Shown: positions 33,913 through 46,378, numbered from the stretch's first letter. The stretch: 64,000 nt of DNA from Shinisaurus crocodilurus (GCA_021292165.1 CM037876.1:39480575-39544574); one strand, 5' to 3'. A program made the numbers and translations. Notes: generated from the sequence alone by a model not told the origin.

Positions 33913-34530
33913 ATATCACAAACTGAATATGAGCCAGCAATGCGATGTGGCTGCAAAGAAGGCAAATGCTATTTTGGGCTGCATTAATAGAAGTATAGCT
34001 TCCAAATAGTGTGAAATGATAATTCCCCTTTACTCAGCATTGGTTAGGCCTCATCTTGAGTACTGCGTTCAGTTCTGGGCACCACACTTTAAGAAGGACG
34101 TAGACAAACTGGAGAGGGTTCAGAGGAGGGCAACAAAGATGATAAAGGGACTGGAAACAAGGCCCTATGAGGAGAGACTGAAAGAACTGGACATGTTTAG
34201 CCTTCAGAAGAGGAGACTGAGGGGAGATATGATAGCACTCTTCCAGTAGTTGAAGGGTTGTCACAAAGAGGAGGTCCAGGATCTCTTCTCAATCATCCCA
34301 GTTTGCAGGATACGGGATAATGGGCTCAAGTTACTGGAACCCAGATTCCACCTAAACATCAGGAAAATTTTCCTGACTGTTAGAGTAATAAGACAATGGA
34401 ACCAACTACCTAGGGAGGTGGTGGGCTCTCCCACCCTGGAGGCATCCAAGGTGCAGCTGGACGGCCATCTGTCAGGGATACTTTGACTTGGATTCCTGCA
34501 CTGAGCAGGGGGTTGGACTCGATGTCCTTA
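33913..34530 (+). mobile_element. CR1 LINE, downstream half
   Basis: After repeating the 55 bp, CR1 resumes with TLLRPHLEY-like sequence ([20 protein letters not shown]), [35 protein letters not shown], a stop, then LFSIIPV and PTLEASKVQLDGHL, the usual CR1 C-terminus. The final GGGGTTGGACTCGATGTCCT is the start of the CR1 3' UTR, lost after about 34530; the terminal octamers are absent. Confidence 0.92.
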
Positions 34531-34910
34531 TGAACCGGCTCACTGTGCCTGTATAAGTCTGGGAAAAACAGGGAGATGAGTGGTTGTAGTAGTATTTACC
34601 GCTTCTAGCTCCCTCTCTAACTTCTTGGAGCTTTGGTGGTGGGAGGCTAGAAGGAGATGAAGGAAGAAAATAGGGGGTGGAGCATGGGACAAGGGAGGCT
34701 CAAGAGGTTTTTCTTTTTAAATTTGCAAAACTGTTGTAGAACCATCACATGAGTTAAGGTATGAATAAATTCATATTGTTTTAAATGTCACAAATACCAA
34801 AATGCTTTCACAAGTCACAACAGATAGCATGGATGAATAAAATCCACAGTTTTTAAACCTGTAGATAATAAATGTAAATTGTACTGATTAAAATGTATGG
34901 CCCTAATACT
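34531..34910. other. Unrecognised sequence
   Basis: No gene or repeat recognised between the CR1 and the next inverted-repeat element. Confidence 0.45.
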
Positions 34911-35256
34911 GACCTTTTTAACATGAGGCATTTACTGTGCACTTGTCATTCCCTATTCATGGTTGTTTACAGGTTCTTTAGATGATGTTGTAACCCTCCA
35001 GTTAGCTTCTGTTTTTAAACAGCACTTTTGGCAATTTTTTTAAAAGCAGGGAAAATGTGGTTTTATTTATGTATGCAAAATAAAATACTTTTCCCACTTG
35101 TGTAATTGCAATATTCCACTATACCACAGTGCTACCTAGAGGTTATATAGCAGAAAAGCAGGAAAGGAAATGCTCCTTGTGTAGTGCTTGAATCTCAATT
35201 CTGTGATGAAACTGAAAGTAGGTACAGTGGATTAACGGTCTCATGTAGAAAAGCCC
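34911..35256 (-). mobile_element. Inverted-repeat element, family E (copy 1)
   Basis: 346 bp, the reverse-oriented homologue of 37669-38008. The ends on this strand are GACCTTTTTAACATGAGGC and CTCATGTAGAAAAGCCC. It shares CCAAAAGTGCTG, GGGAAAATG and a CTAGGT(G/A)G(T/C)(G/A)CTGTGGTATA core (in complement). Flanks are ACT and ATT, possibly a mutated 3-bp duplication. No open frame of note. Confidence 0.75.
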
Positions 35257-35330
35257 ATTGACAAGCTGAGGAGTCAGTGAAGATGATCTTCCTCCCCCAC
35301 ATCTTTGAAGCATGAGACAACAGAGCATGG

Positions 35331-36755
35331 CCTGGTTTTCACATAATGCTAATGCATGGTATGGGTTGTTGAATTCTAGGTTGTCACGATGTGTGGATGC
35401 AGCTCCAGTAACAAACCATGGTTTGTTACCACAAACAACCTAGAAAGAGAACCCATGGTTTATTGTTGGATTGTGAATGCTGGGTTTGTTAAACCATGGG
35501 TTGTTGTTACATGTGAACCCAGAACCGTGGGTTATTCATAGGTTGTCTTACCATGCTACAGAGGTGGTGGGCAGGAGTGGTAAAAAGCCCCAGCTGTTCT
35601 ACATGCAGTTGCACACTTGCTTGCCCTTTCCCCAAACTAGCAGTAATGGCAAAGTCCACCTGGCAACATAAGCCAGGCAGATTGATTCTCCTTCCCTCTC
35701 CTGCAGCTCAGAACTGCTCCTGACAGCCCTTGGGGAATTATCAAGGGCTAGTCCCACTGGCCATTTATGGTCCCTGCTCCCTATTACCGTAATTAGCTGA
35801 TTAGATTCACCTGCAATTCTACAGCAAAGCATAAGTAACCAGTAAAATGTTTCATTACATTAACATGTGGAGTGTTCTTTGTTCAAACGGAACAAGCAAC
35901 AGGTGTGTATCAATCTATGGTTGGCTGGCTGAAACACAATTAGTAATTGGGCACAGGCAAGCCAGATGCTACTTATGTAAGGGGTACGCTATCAGTAGTG
36001 CCTAGCAAGCCCTGAGAGGGGGGAGGGAAATTTGGGAAGATAGAATGGGAATGGGGGTGGTTTTCTACAGTAATAGAGCAGAAGCCAGGGGAGGGGAGTT
36101 TGGAATGATTAATGGTGTGTTTGGGGTGGAAATGGGACTCACTGAAGTATGGGGAAACAGACAATGATTTTTAATTGAAATTGAGAATCAAAACTTTAGA
36201 AATGTTAAAAGGTATTTCCTTTATTTTGGTAAAAGAACTTTTCCTTTGCGCTGTAGACATGGTGAGAAACGGTTAAATTTTTCTAAATGCAAGGCTTCCA
36301 TCGCTTTCCGGGCGGCGGCGCTAGGGATGGGGGAAGGGAGCCTTTCTTAAACAAACTACAACCGTGGTGCTGGGAGCGGCATTCCCCATTCTGTGTGTAG
36401 AATAGACCAATAGTAAGCAGGGAGCCATGATAGTACCACAGTGCCGCAAAGATGTTTGGGATATGGGAAAGGAGAAGGAAGAGGGAAACAAACAACCCAG
36501 GGATTGAGAAAACAACCCATGATTTGTTCAAGCATCTTCTAGACCAGGGCTCTCCAACCTTGGGTCCCCAGATGTTGCTGGCCTACAGCTCCCAGCATAC
36601 CCAGCCAGCATGGCTAATGGCAAGGGATTCTGGGAGCTGTAGTCCAGCAACATCTGTGAACCCAAGGTTGGAGAGCCCTGTTCTAGACATATCCTGGATA
36701 GAGCAACAAACCATGGGTTAAATAAACCATGGGTTAGTGCTATGTGCAAGCCAGG
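35331..36755. mobile_element. 1.4-kb inverted-repeat element with CCATGG palindromes
   Basis: The left end CCTGGTTTTCACATAATGCT (35331-) and the right end AGTGCTATGTGCAAGCCAGG (-36755) are imperfect inverted repeats over about 22 bp. Both subterminal zones contain repeated AAACCATGG(T/G)TT palindromes (about 35413, 35453, 35489, 36708, 36724), a pattern expected of clustered transposase sites. A hAT MITE is nested inside (36545-36680). The centre (35560-36500) has no transposase frame. No clear flanking duplication, so the outer limits and superfamily are inferred. Confidence 0.55.
36545..36680. mobile_element. hAT foldback MITE with perfect 8-bp duplication
   Basis: 136 bp: CAGGGCTCTCCAACCTTGGG to its complement ending GAGAGCCCTG. 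The flanks are exactly TTCTAGAC (36537-36544 and 36681-36688). The arms continue inward (CAGATGTTGCTGG, CAGCTCCCAG), making one long hairpin. It is the youngest-looking member of its family and gives the hAT assignment for the other copies. Confidence 0.95.
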
Positions 36756-37668
36756 ACAATTTGTTCTTAGAAGACTAGCAAAAAACAAAAAAACAAAAGG
36801 AAAGGAAAAGAAAAGAGACTGAGTTGCTTCTTATTGCTGAGGAAGCTGGCTTCCCCACATATGATTTAAAAGAAATTCACAAACCTCTGTGGGATGTTAA
36901 TCACTGTGGCGGGCCATGCATCATCAAAGCCTCCATGGAGTTCTTGATGCTTTCCCCCAAGACTCCTTAATGCCTTCCCAGAGCTTGGCCAGACTTATAA
37001 CCACAGAACCAGGAAAGTGATCTTAAAGTAATACTGCATCTCTATCTCTGTAGTACCGGAGTAGATTTTAAATGTACTTGGAACCAAGAAGATGACAAAA
37101 TGCCCTCATTGCATTTGATTTCTATCCACCAGCTAGAAATCGGAACTCTCTGCAAACCCTGCACATTTCAACTGCCTGTCCAGCGCGATACACAAAACCT
37201 TAAAATATTGGTAGAGTTTATGAGTTTCATTTGGGCATTTGGCAAAATGGCTGTGTCATCAATTTTCTGTGTGTCAAGTCCTGACTTTTCAGCCATACAA
37301 ATGAGGCAAGAGTGGGGGGACATAAAATTCCTAAGTGAGATACAGTAAGTGGTGGAGTTTTGTATTTTCCTAAATGTCAGTATAAAAAAAAATACAGTCA
37401 TAGATGTACTGTTTACATATTTGGATAGTGGCCATGACAACCAGTCCAAGCAGAGTGACTTAATAAAATGTCTGCATACAAATAAGAAAACTCTTACACA
37501 AGTTTTATAAAGACAGTAAATAGTTTACAGCATTATATAAAGGAGCTATTGCACTGTTGAGAGCTGGTGAATCATGTCTGTTGTTTGGTCTTTGAATGAA
37601 GGACTACAAAAACATTCTTTTAAAACATGGTCTCTTTTCCCCCTCCTCCTGTTTTTATTTCTTTCTTT
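36756..37668. other. Unrecognised sequence
   Basis: Nothing recognised. An A-rich, AAAAGAAAAGG-type stretch lies at 36780-36815. Confidence 0.45.
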
Positions 37669-38008
37669 GAGCTTTTCTACATGAGGCTGTTAATTCTTTG
37701 TATCTGCTCTCGGTTTCATTGCAGAATTGAGATCTGAGCACTACTCATGAAGTGTTTCCTTTTCTGCTACATAATCTCTAGGTGGTGCTGTGGTATAGTG
37801 GAATAGTACAAATACACAAAAGGAAATTGTGTTTTCTTTCACTTTCATAATTAAATGCTGCATTTTCCCTGCTCTAAAAAACATTGCCAAAAGTGCTGGT
37901 TACACACAGAAGTGAAACTGGAGGGTCATGATGTCATCTAAAGAAACCGTAAATAATAATGAGTAGGGAAATACGAGTGCATGATAAATGCCTCATGTAA
38001 AAAAGCCC
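37669..38008 (+). mobile_element. Inverted-repeat element, family E (copy 2)
   Basis: 340 bp: left GAGCTTTTCTACATGAGGC, right GCCTCATGTAAAAAAGCCC, flanked by TTT on both sides. It contains CTAGGTGGTGCTGTGGTATA, GCATTTTCCCTGCTCTAAAA and GGAGGGTCATGATGTCATCT. The inverted copy is at 34911-35256 and a diverged copy at 55861-56250. No coding capacity. Confidence 0.8.
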
Positions 38009-38964
38009 TTTATCTTTATCTCACTCTATATCTTTGTTGGGATTGCTTTGGGATGGTGAAGGTGGATGTGGGGGAATCCATGCTATACTTCAGGGCAGGG
38101 ATAGGCAGAAGATAAATCTGAATCTACTAGTAGATCTCTGGGTGATTTGCAATAGGATAGGATATCTGACTCCAGATTGTTTAGCAACAGCAGCTACAAA
38201 ATTACTGCCTCCCCTTTCATTCTAAAATTTAGGGCCTAAATAATACTGCTGAAATGAAGAAAGCTTGCAGGTAACCATGAGTAGTTTTTTTGTGTGTGGA
38301 AGGACTTTGAGCTCCATTCAGTTCTGGTTCTCAAAACAAATTCCTGTGCACAAGACTTCAGTTGGTGGATCTTGGGTGCTCTAGTAAAAAAGGAAGTAGA
38401 ACCTGCAAGTCTGAAGTCTGCCCATTCCTGCCTCCGGATAGCAGAAATATATTTTATGACTATGTTCTGCTATTACATCCTTCTGGTCCCACTGTTTCAG
38501 GCTGGAAGAAAGGGATTAAGAATGGCGGAGCTGGGCAGTAGCAAGGAGGAATATTTTGTATTTGTCTTTGAAAAGTTACAACATTTTTGATAAACGGTTA
38601 ATTTAAAAATAAAATAAAACAAATGCTAGTGGCTATAATGTTTGCAAATGCCAGCTGGTATCAAAAACTTGCATCTTTAAGCTGCTTTGCCATGTGCCCA
38701 AAGTAAGCAAACAACCATTCAATTTGCTTTTTAACCTACTTTCAGGATTGTGGCTTGGCTGGCCCTTATGAAATTTCCTGTTTTCGGTCTTCAGTGTGGA
38801 CATATCATGGCCACTTCACATTCCATGTTTAAGTTGCCCCTATAGAATATTTTATGTGCACATGTAAAGATGTAAGATGTGAGCACAGCAAACATGCTTT
38901 TGCAAATGTGTGCATTATATAGGTGTACTTGCCAGGGATATGGGATTTCACTCAGTGGCAAACA
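38009..38964. other. Unrecognised sequence
   Basis: No gene or repeat recognised; the 98-codon frame at 38294-38590 has no conserved features. Confidence 0.45.
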
Positions 38965-39455
38965 TAGGTTTGCTTCCACATAATCATATCACTCCCTTGC
39001 TGTACCAGATGCGCTGGTTGCTGGTCTATTTCTGGGTTCAACTCAAGCTGCCAGGTATAACCTTCTCATTTGAAGCTGTCAAAGCTGAGGTCATCTGATG
39101 AGGTTCTCATGTCCCCCTCTGAGGTACAGCTGGTGGAGATGTACGAGGGACCCTTTTCTGTTGTGGCACCGAGAATGTGGAACTCTGCCCCAAGAGGTCA
39201 GGTTGTCTACCTGGCCAGTGTTCTTTTGTCAGTTGAAGATGGTTCTTTTCCAGTAGGCTTTTTTATTTACCGGTATTTCTTGCACAATTCCCCTCCCTGT
39301 CTCACTTTGTTTTGTTCTGGCTCTTTTAAAAATTTTAATCCATAGTTTTACGGTCTTGTATTTTATTGCTTTGTTTATATTTGCTTGTGTGTGTGTGCTT
39401 ATGTAAGCTGCTTTGAGTGCTTCCTAAAAGTGGGATATAAGTTTCCATTCCCATA
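38965..39455 (+). mobile_element. Decayed L2-like LINE C-terminus and 3' UTR
   Basis: The plus strand reads HNHITPLLYQMRWLLVYF (cf. DHITPVLKELHWLPV), then GPFSVVAPRMWNSAP (cf. AFSVAAPTLWNSLP), and ends with an untranslated T-rich tail with CTTGTATTTTATTGCT, GTAAGCTGCTTTGAGTGC and GGGATATAAGT. Several frame breaks. Older than the 32526 copy and probably a different subfamily. Confidence 0.65.
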
Positions 39456-41929
39456 TCAATAATGAGTGAAGCAGCTGTCTAGGGATGGGTAAAACGTTCC
39501 TGAAAAATGGGTAGAACAATCCTACACTTACATTATGCTAGGACAGCTGTATCCAATTTGTGTTCAGCCTGGGAAGTGAGAAAACACACAAGGGGAAAAA
39601 AAATACAAAAACATTATCAACCTGACACATACCAACAGAACACCTGGAAACTCTGCCAATGTCAACCAATCATGGACTGTCCTGGCAAGGATTTTCACAT
39701 GCCACCCACACATGGAGGGGGCCAATGAACTCATGATGATGGGGAAACAACTCCAACTCAACCCCTGCATCCAAGCACACACAACGTGCAAGAAGATTCC
39801 ACAGCACCCCCACTCCCTCAACCCCAGTGGTATAGCCAGCAGCAACCTTGGTACTGCCAGTCCATAGGCATCTCTATGGGCAGGGGTTTGAATCTTCTTA
39901 TGCTCTTCATAACCACTGTTTTATGAGCACAACACACACAACTCAGTACACACATAACTCCCTGGGCAGGACTGTGGTATAGGTGACTCCCTTCCCACAA
40001 TGCCTGGCTTTGAGGAGCAACCCCCCTCAGAGCCAGGCATTTGGGCATAGCCAGCTCTCTGAAGAATGAGCCCAGCCACTTTCTCCAGCTGATGTAGCCA
40101 GAATGCCTGCCTGCCCTCTGGGTTGTGCCGAGAGGATTCTTAGTGTGAACCAGAGTTCAAACGGTGGCGGCAATGGGATGGGGATAGAGGTGGGCGACAT
40201 GGTGGCAGTGGGGTGGGTGATGTGGCGGTAATGGGCTGGGGGTGGCTGATGTGGCAACGCAGGTGTGCTTTCCTGCCAGCGCTGCCCAAAACAAGATACG
40301 GTACATCAAACTAAGACTCACTGTTTCTTATGCAATACACTAATTTACTTAGAATGGCAATTTTCAGCTGTTACCCAGTGAAAGACTCTGAACAGTCACT
40401 TCTGTAGGACCATCCTGGAGCTCTGCATTATGGACAAAAGCCAAAGTGAGCAAAACTTCTTTAGATGGTGCTATTAACAAGCTTGCTTTCATACAAGGGA
40501 ATGGAAGGCTTAGAGCCAGCAGGCCAGGTGAAAAACATTTTATATCAGAGCTGTCAACCCACATTGCTTCACATTCTAATGCGAACTGACTGACAAATAT
40601 TCGTATGAATATATCCAGGGTTTGTGTTTATTAGTTAAAAACCGTGAAGCCACCCGCTAGGAGAACATCTCATTAGAAGTGCACACTGTTGACAGCTAAG
40701 GTGGAATTAAAGGGATAAACAGTGTGCATCACAGTTGCCAGCCACTCTCTTGACAGCCAGTGCATCTGAAGGGATGAGACAAATAGAAGGGGGGCAGTCT
40801 TACATATTTAAATGGAATCCAAGGATCCCAGCAGTTGAGTCAGAGGTCCCATGGAGATTAAAGAGCTACCTTTCATTCTTGGGAATGCATGGCCATCAGC
40901 TCACTTGCGACTAATTTATATGCTCTGTGGAGAGATTACTTTCTACAGCGGAGAAATCCATGCCTCCTGAGCAGAAAAACAGCCACTGTTGTGTTCCAGT
41001 AGCCAATGCTGTAGCAGGGAATAGAAGATTTGGTTAATACTTTATTTTGTAGACTATTTTGATGTTCTTCTATTCCCGGTCTCCCACCCCATACATCACT
41101 TAGCAAAGATGGAGGAGGCTTCCCAGGGGAGCTTTTAAAAAATGAAGCTTATAATTCACGTGTACCTTGTCGAAAAGAAATACTGTTCATCCACATTTAA
41201 CAATAAAAGGCATGACAGTTCAACTGACGAGGAAATCAATGTGATTTGCCAGTTCATTTTTATTAGCAATTTGGTGACTTGCTATTTTGCAGACTAATAT
41301 TACAAATAGATATCAGGCATATTCCAAACTCAGGCAATAATGAAACATCTTCTGAAGGTCTGCAAAAGTCTAAAGAGCAGTGTGGAGGGGCAATAGAGCA
41401 ACCCCTTCTAAAAATTTCTTAAACATATTATGATATTTCAATGTACATATTTATTTAGTACATTTATGTCCCTTCTTTCTTTCATAATGGAACCAAAGGT
41501 GGCATACCTGGGCCTCCCAAGAGGTCTCCCATCTAGACACTGACCAGACTAAGAGCTACCGTACTTAACTTCAGTAAAGCTGCTATGTCACATATCCACA
41601 AACCTTTAGTGCCTTATTAAAATCTAACTGACTGGACAAAACTTAGGCATAGCATTTCAAACAAGCAACCCAATACACCATAGTGGGCTGACACAGAAAA
41701 TGACAGGGAAATGCACTGGGCTAAATGTCCTGTCTTGTGAAATGGGAACCAATGATGCAAGATAGTAGGTATTCCAGATATTTCTCTCCAGTCCAATACA
41801 ATCCAGTCCAATCAGGGAAAAGAATGGTGGATATCACACAAAGCAAGAACAGATGACTGGATACAAATGCTGTGTCATAACAACAAAGGATGTTCACATA
41901 CAACTGGCAACCACCAAGGCTAGGTAGTG
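39456..41929. other. Largely unrecognised sequence
   Basis: 2.5 kb without an identifiable gene. A short inverted similarity links 39985-40050 (CAGAGCCAGGCATTTGGGC) with 58751-58815, suggesting a dispersed repeat. 40150-40255 is a GGTGGCGGCAATGGG-type imperfect G-rich stretch. Otherwise nothing. Confidence 0.45.
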
Positions 41930-42270
41930 GGATATAGATTCCTAACCTGCAATAGCTGTTACTGGCTACCACCTTTCTGGTGCTTCCTTGTTGCCTCCAC
42001 GTTGTCTCATGCTCACTTCCCTTGCCATTATATGAAATCAGCTCTCATCAGGGGTTGGTCAGACCTTCAGGAAAGCTCTGAAGACCCACTGGTTTTCACT
42101 GGTCTTTTCATAATCTGTGGGCTGCAGGTTTTATTAATGTTATCTGTTTTTATATTATTGTATTGAATATTTATTGCTTTTCCTTTTTATATTTCCCCCC
42201 CTATTTTTATCTTGTACACCACCTTGAGAGGATTCTACCTTTAAAGGTTGCCTAAAATCATGTTGTTATT
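41930..42270 (+). mobile_element. Decayed L2-like LINE C-terminus and 3' UTR
   Basis: The coding relic reads FRKALKTHWFSLVF (cf. FRRALKTWLF), preceded by GCTCACTTCCCTTGCC. It is followed by ATCTGTGGGCTGCAGG, a T-rich UTR and CACCTTGAGAGGATTCTACC with an AT-rich end. Frames broken; limits approximate. Confidence 0.5.
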
Positions 42271-42279
42271 ATTATAATT

Positions 42280-42400
42280 AAAATTTACGTGTTGCTTTCC
42301 ACTGCAAAAAGCAGTCTCAAAGTGACTTATACACACAATACAAAAATCATATTATTAAAAATAACAATGTAATAAGAGTAATTTATTAATAATTTTAAAA
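42280..42400 (-). mobile_element. LINE 3'-end scrap
   Basis: The complement of a LINE 3' UTR: GCTTTCCACTGCAAAAAGCA, then AAGTGACTTATACACAC and an A-rich tract. Weakly supported and non-coding. Confidence 0.35.
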
Positions 42401-44872
42401 TAAATAAAATATTATGAAATGGCAGTGATTATGTAAGTGAATACTGGGTCAAGCTGTAGATGGGAAGAGGTGGACAGAGGTGGGTGGGTGGGAAAGGCCA
42501 GGGGCAAGTAATGCTCTCTTTCCCCCAAATTCCATCCCCCAAATCATGGATAGAATTTAACCTGAAGGATCATGTACATTTTGACTGGTTGCAATAGCTT
42601 TTAAATATATTAATCTTTCTGGGCACATGGTTGCAATCTTAAATCTTGCTAGGAGTGGCAACAATGACTGTCACCCTACACACAGCTGTACATAATTAGG
42701 CCGGATTGAAATAGTGAGCAGGATTACAGCATTATTTCTCCTTCCAGTAAAATCCAATGTAGCTGCTTAACATTACATGAGTCGCTTTATTTGATATCAT
42801 TTAACATACATCATTAGACCCGTGCATGAATCGTTGCAGGATTACAGTCACGATATCAAAGGTCAGTGTAAGAAAAGGCTGTAAATGTGCAGAAAGAATT
42901 TTTAACAACTTAGAAACAAACTTCCTACTCTTTGGATAGGGGCAGCCAAAGAAATTTGTCAACAACTTGTCCGCATTCATGATTCTACTTCTGCTTTTGG
43001 TCAAACTGTAGAATTTCTCTGTTGTAACTTGTAAGCTACAAAGACTGGGCTTCTATTTCTGGAAGTGGTAGGGTCTATTTGTGCTTTAGAAATGATTGCA
43101 TTGTTATCCAAACTGTCTACTAAACTTCAGATTTGGTCCAAAGTTAGGTACAAAAAAAAATAGGGCATTTAAAAAGAAAAGGAGAAACAAAGAATTATAA
43201 AATCAAGGTGCTGATACAGCTTTTCCCATGGTGACTATTAATATTACCAGTGGAGACTTGGGGGGGGGGCAGAAAAATGGGGAGGGACGACATAAAAATG
43301 GGAAGCACCATTCCCCCCCCACATTTTCCAAAAATCCATGGGAAACAATGGAAAAAAATGTTTCCCCCCTGAATTTTTCTACCCCTGCCATTTGTTTCTG
43401 GGGTTTTTTCCCAGGCCTTCACATATCTACCGTAATTGCCACTATAACAGACATAGGGAATGTGGCTTCATTATGATGCTGTGTGTTTCAAATAAGTAGT
43501 CCTGTACTTTCCAAGGAAAAGCCAGATATTAGTTAAATGAAACCATGCAAACTAAGATTTATTCAGAAGAAAATACTCCCAAAGCCCCTTTAGAGAGAAA
43601 TTCAACCCAAGTGTGCCACTAGCATTCCATTTTGACTGGCAGCTGTCATTTGTAACAATATGAAAGAACTGCTGGATTCAGCCTGAATGGGTTTTGCTTC
43701 TTGGGAAGAACCAGGAAGTAGTTAACGGTGACACCCACTGCTTCTGACTTGAGGTGAGAGAGGCTACAACAACCTGAGAGAGTTCTGTATAAGGAGCCTT
43801 TGTTTAAATATACGTAACTTGGAAGCAGAGTCTGGTTGAATCTGTGGGGTGCAGTCCACCAACTTTGAAACAGTCACTGCTTCTTCCTTGTGCAATAAAG
43901 AAGTCAGAATTTTAAAAAGAATTCAAAATCTTTATTTCTATTCTGAGTTTGGAGGGTGATTTAATTTTCTCTCTTGGGCATGCGTTTTCTATTTCTTCAG
44001 CCTTTGCTTCTGCTCCTCCTCACACACAGAACTGTGTGTCTTTGGCTGGGCTTCCATTCTTCCTGACTCTGTTTTCGCCAGCTGGAAGCATATGCAGAAA
44101 GTGAAAATTTGAGTCAAAGTGCACAGTTTGAACAGCTGTCTAAATATCATGTAGATATTTTCCTCCAAACTGTTGCAGAAGAGTATTTATGCATGTTAGG
44201 AGTGTGATATCCAAATCAGGTTTTATAACCCATTATCTAATTAATAAATGGGACACTCCCTTGTTCCAAAAACACATTGAAAGTTTCCAGTGTTTTGAGA
44301 AAGCAAGTCCATCTCCTTTGCCAGTATATTCCCACCCGTTTTGATGGCATACTATGGGCATAACTGAGAACAGAGCTTGGCTCACCTTGTGGAATATGGT
44401 AGTTGTCTCACTCGGATCTTTGTACACATGAGAGGAATTGAACAAAGTGGTCTTTTAACTCAGTAAGGACATGAACCAGGAAACAGTTAAGCACAGGCTG
44501 AACCCTTACAAGTTACACATTATAATTAATGGGACTTCAAAGGGCTTAACTCTGGGCTCTGTCCTCTCTTTTTATGCTTTCAATAAAACAGTTCAGCAAG
44601 TTATCTTTCTACTCGGGGAACTACTGATCCATGGAATGTCTGAAATGCTTTTGACAACTTATTTTCTTGCTAATCTTAAGCCTTACAGGAATGTTATTTT
44701 CAGCAGTTTCTTCTGAAGTTTTGTTGCAAGTTATGTGATCATATACTGAATTATATTTTACCACAGTTTAACATAGAGAACTCCTTGTTTTCGAGACTCA
44801 CTTCCTCCCTGTACAGGGGAATCCAGTTGGGCAACTGGCCTTTTCCTCACAGCATGGCTAACCGTTTAAGCC
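42401..44872. other. Unrecognised sequence with one G/C-run block
   Basis: No genes or element junctions in 2.5 kb. At 43255-43400 there are opposed G-runs and C-runs with AAAATGGG words that could fold back, but no flanking duplication was found. Confidence 0.45.
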
Positions 44873-45315
44873 CAGCCCTGCTGCAAGCTCTCCCACCACC
44901 TGAGGCAAGAGAGCACATGCACTGCTATGTTGCTTGCAATTACCCCAACCTCATTCCTTTCCTTAAGTTGTGTTGTGCGCCCCCACCTTCTCCTTCGTGC
45001 TGCCACATCGTGCTCCCCACTCCTTCCCTTTACCACATCACTCCTCTCCCCACCCCCTTCCCGTGTCATGTCTCCCGTTCCCATTCCCTTTACTTCCTAG
45101 GCCAATGTGACTCTCCTGAGGGAGGCCGCTCTGGAGAGTCCTGCCAGCCGCTTGCCACAGTGGGGTACTGGCTGGCAGGGCTCTCAGGAGCAGCCACTGG
45201 GGGTGGCGGCAGGCCCTCCTGGTGGGGGTGGGGGGCAGCGGCACAATTCACCGCTCTTCCTTCTCCACTTCCTGAGGCAGGGGTTTCACCCTGCTTCATG
45301 GTAGGGCTGGCCCTG
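44873..45315. mobile_element. Non-autonomous hAT element
   Basis: 443 bp. It starts CAGCCCTGCTGCAAGCTCTC; the right end, read in complement, is CAGGGCCAGCCCTACCATGA. Flanks TTTAAGCC (44865-44872) and CTTAAGCC (45316-45323) match at 7 of 8. CAGGGCC-type ends followed by a C-rich CCTGAGGCA block are common in reptile hAT elements. A 185-codon frame spanning 44785-45342 crosses both borders and is not a gene. Confidence 0.75.
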
Positions 45316-46378
45316 CTTAAGCCCAACAACCAGGGTGTGTAGAAATACCATGTAGCTGGTCAATGGGTGGGCAAACTTCAGTCTTTTGGTATCTCCTTTG
45401 TTTGCATTACTAGAATCTCCAAGGTCAGCAGACTAAAAGCAAAACATGACTCATAGTGGCAGATGTGCCTTTTAAAAACAGTTTTGAACTTTCGCACACA
45501 TGCAGTAGAATGCCTACCCCCTCCTCTATAATTGTCTAGCAAAAAATATTTAAATTGCAGCTATCCTTTATGACAGGATTCCCCAGCATTTTTACGCTGG
45601 TGGAATTTTTAAGAGTGTTGCATGTGGTCTCACAAAATGGGTGTCAAGTGGGTGGGGCTTCCCCATTCACAAAATGGCTGCCATGGTGGTTGTAGCCAAT
45701 CACAAAACACCAATTTCCCGGAAGACAAACCAGTGAGGTGAAAAGAAAAGTAACTTGCTGAGGAACCTAAGCACAAGGCAAGAACTGGGATCTGAGCTCC
45801 AAAACACCAAACGACTCTTTTGAACCAAAGTTCTCTGCTCCAACACCTATTTCACAGAAGACAAACTGTTGAGACGTAGAGATAAGTAACCTGACCAAGG
45901 AACTAAGGCAGAGGTGAGGTCTGAGCCCCAAATCACGCAGTTGCTCCCACATTCCAACAAAATACCCATGTCACAAAAGGCAAGCTGTGGATGCTCAAAA
46001 ACATCCACCCTCACACACAATCCCCTCAAGAAAAACATACACACCACACACACATGAACCTAGCCAAAACACACACACACCACACTCCCTGCAAAAACAC
46101 AACAAAACCCCGGCAACACACACCTGGCAAAACAAGCACCACACACCTAAAGAAACAAATGAACCAACTATCAAACAGGGAAAATACACACACAGCAAAG
46201 GCAAAACATGCCCCCCGTTCTCCACCACCCCTTCTGCTCCCCCAGAATGGTCCCTATCACCCTCCAGCTTACCTTTTTCTTTTTCCTGGGTGGCTGGGCA
46301 CACTTCAAAATTAAGGCTACAGCCACACATCTATTTCATTTTCTAAGAATGCCTCTGGGGATTTCATAGATTTCATAG

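Noticed and set aside
39985..40050. Inverted similarity to 58751-58815
   Set aside because: Only about 20 well-matched bases; not enough to define an element.
43255..43400. Foldback of G-runs and C-runs with AAAATGGG words
   Set aside because: Could be a hAT-like foldback, but no termini or duplication could be fixed; low complexity alone is not enough.
44785..45342. 185-codon plus-strand open frame, the longest not derived from RT
   Set aside because: It crosses both ends of the hAT element at 44873-45315, is Pro/Ser/Gly-rich from base composition, and has no domain motif.
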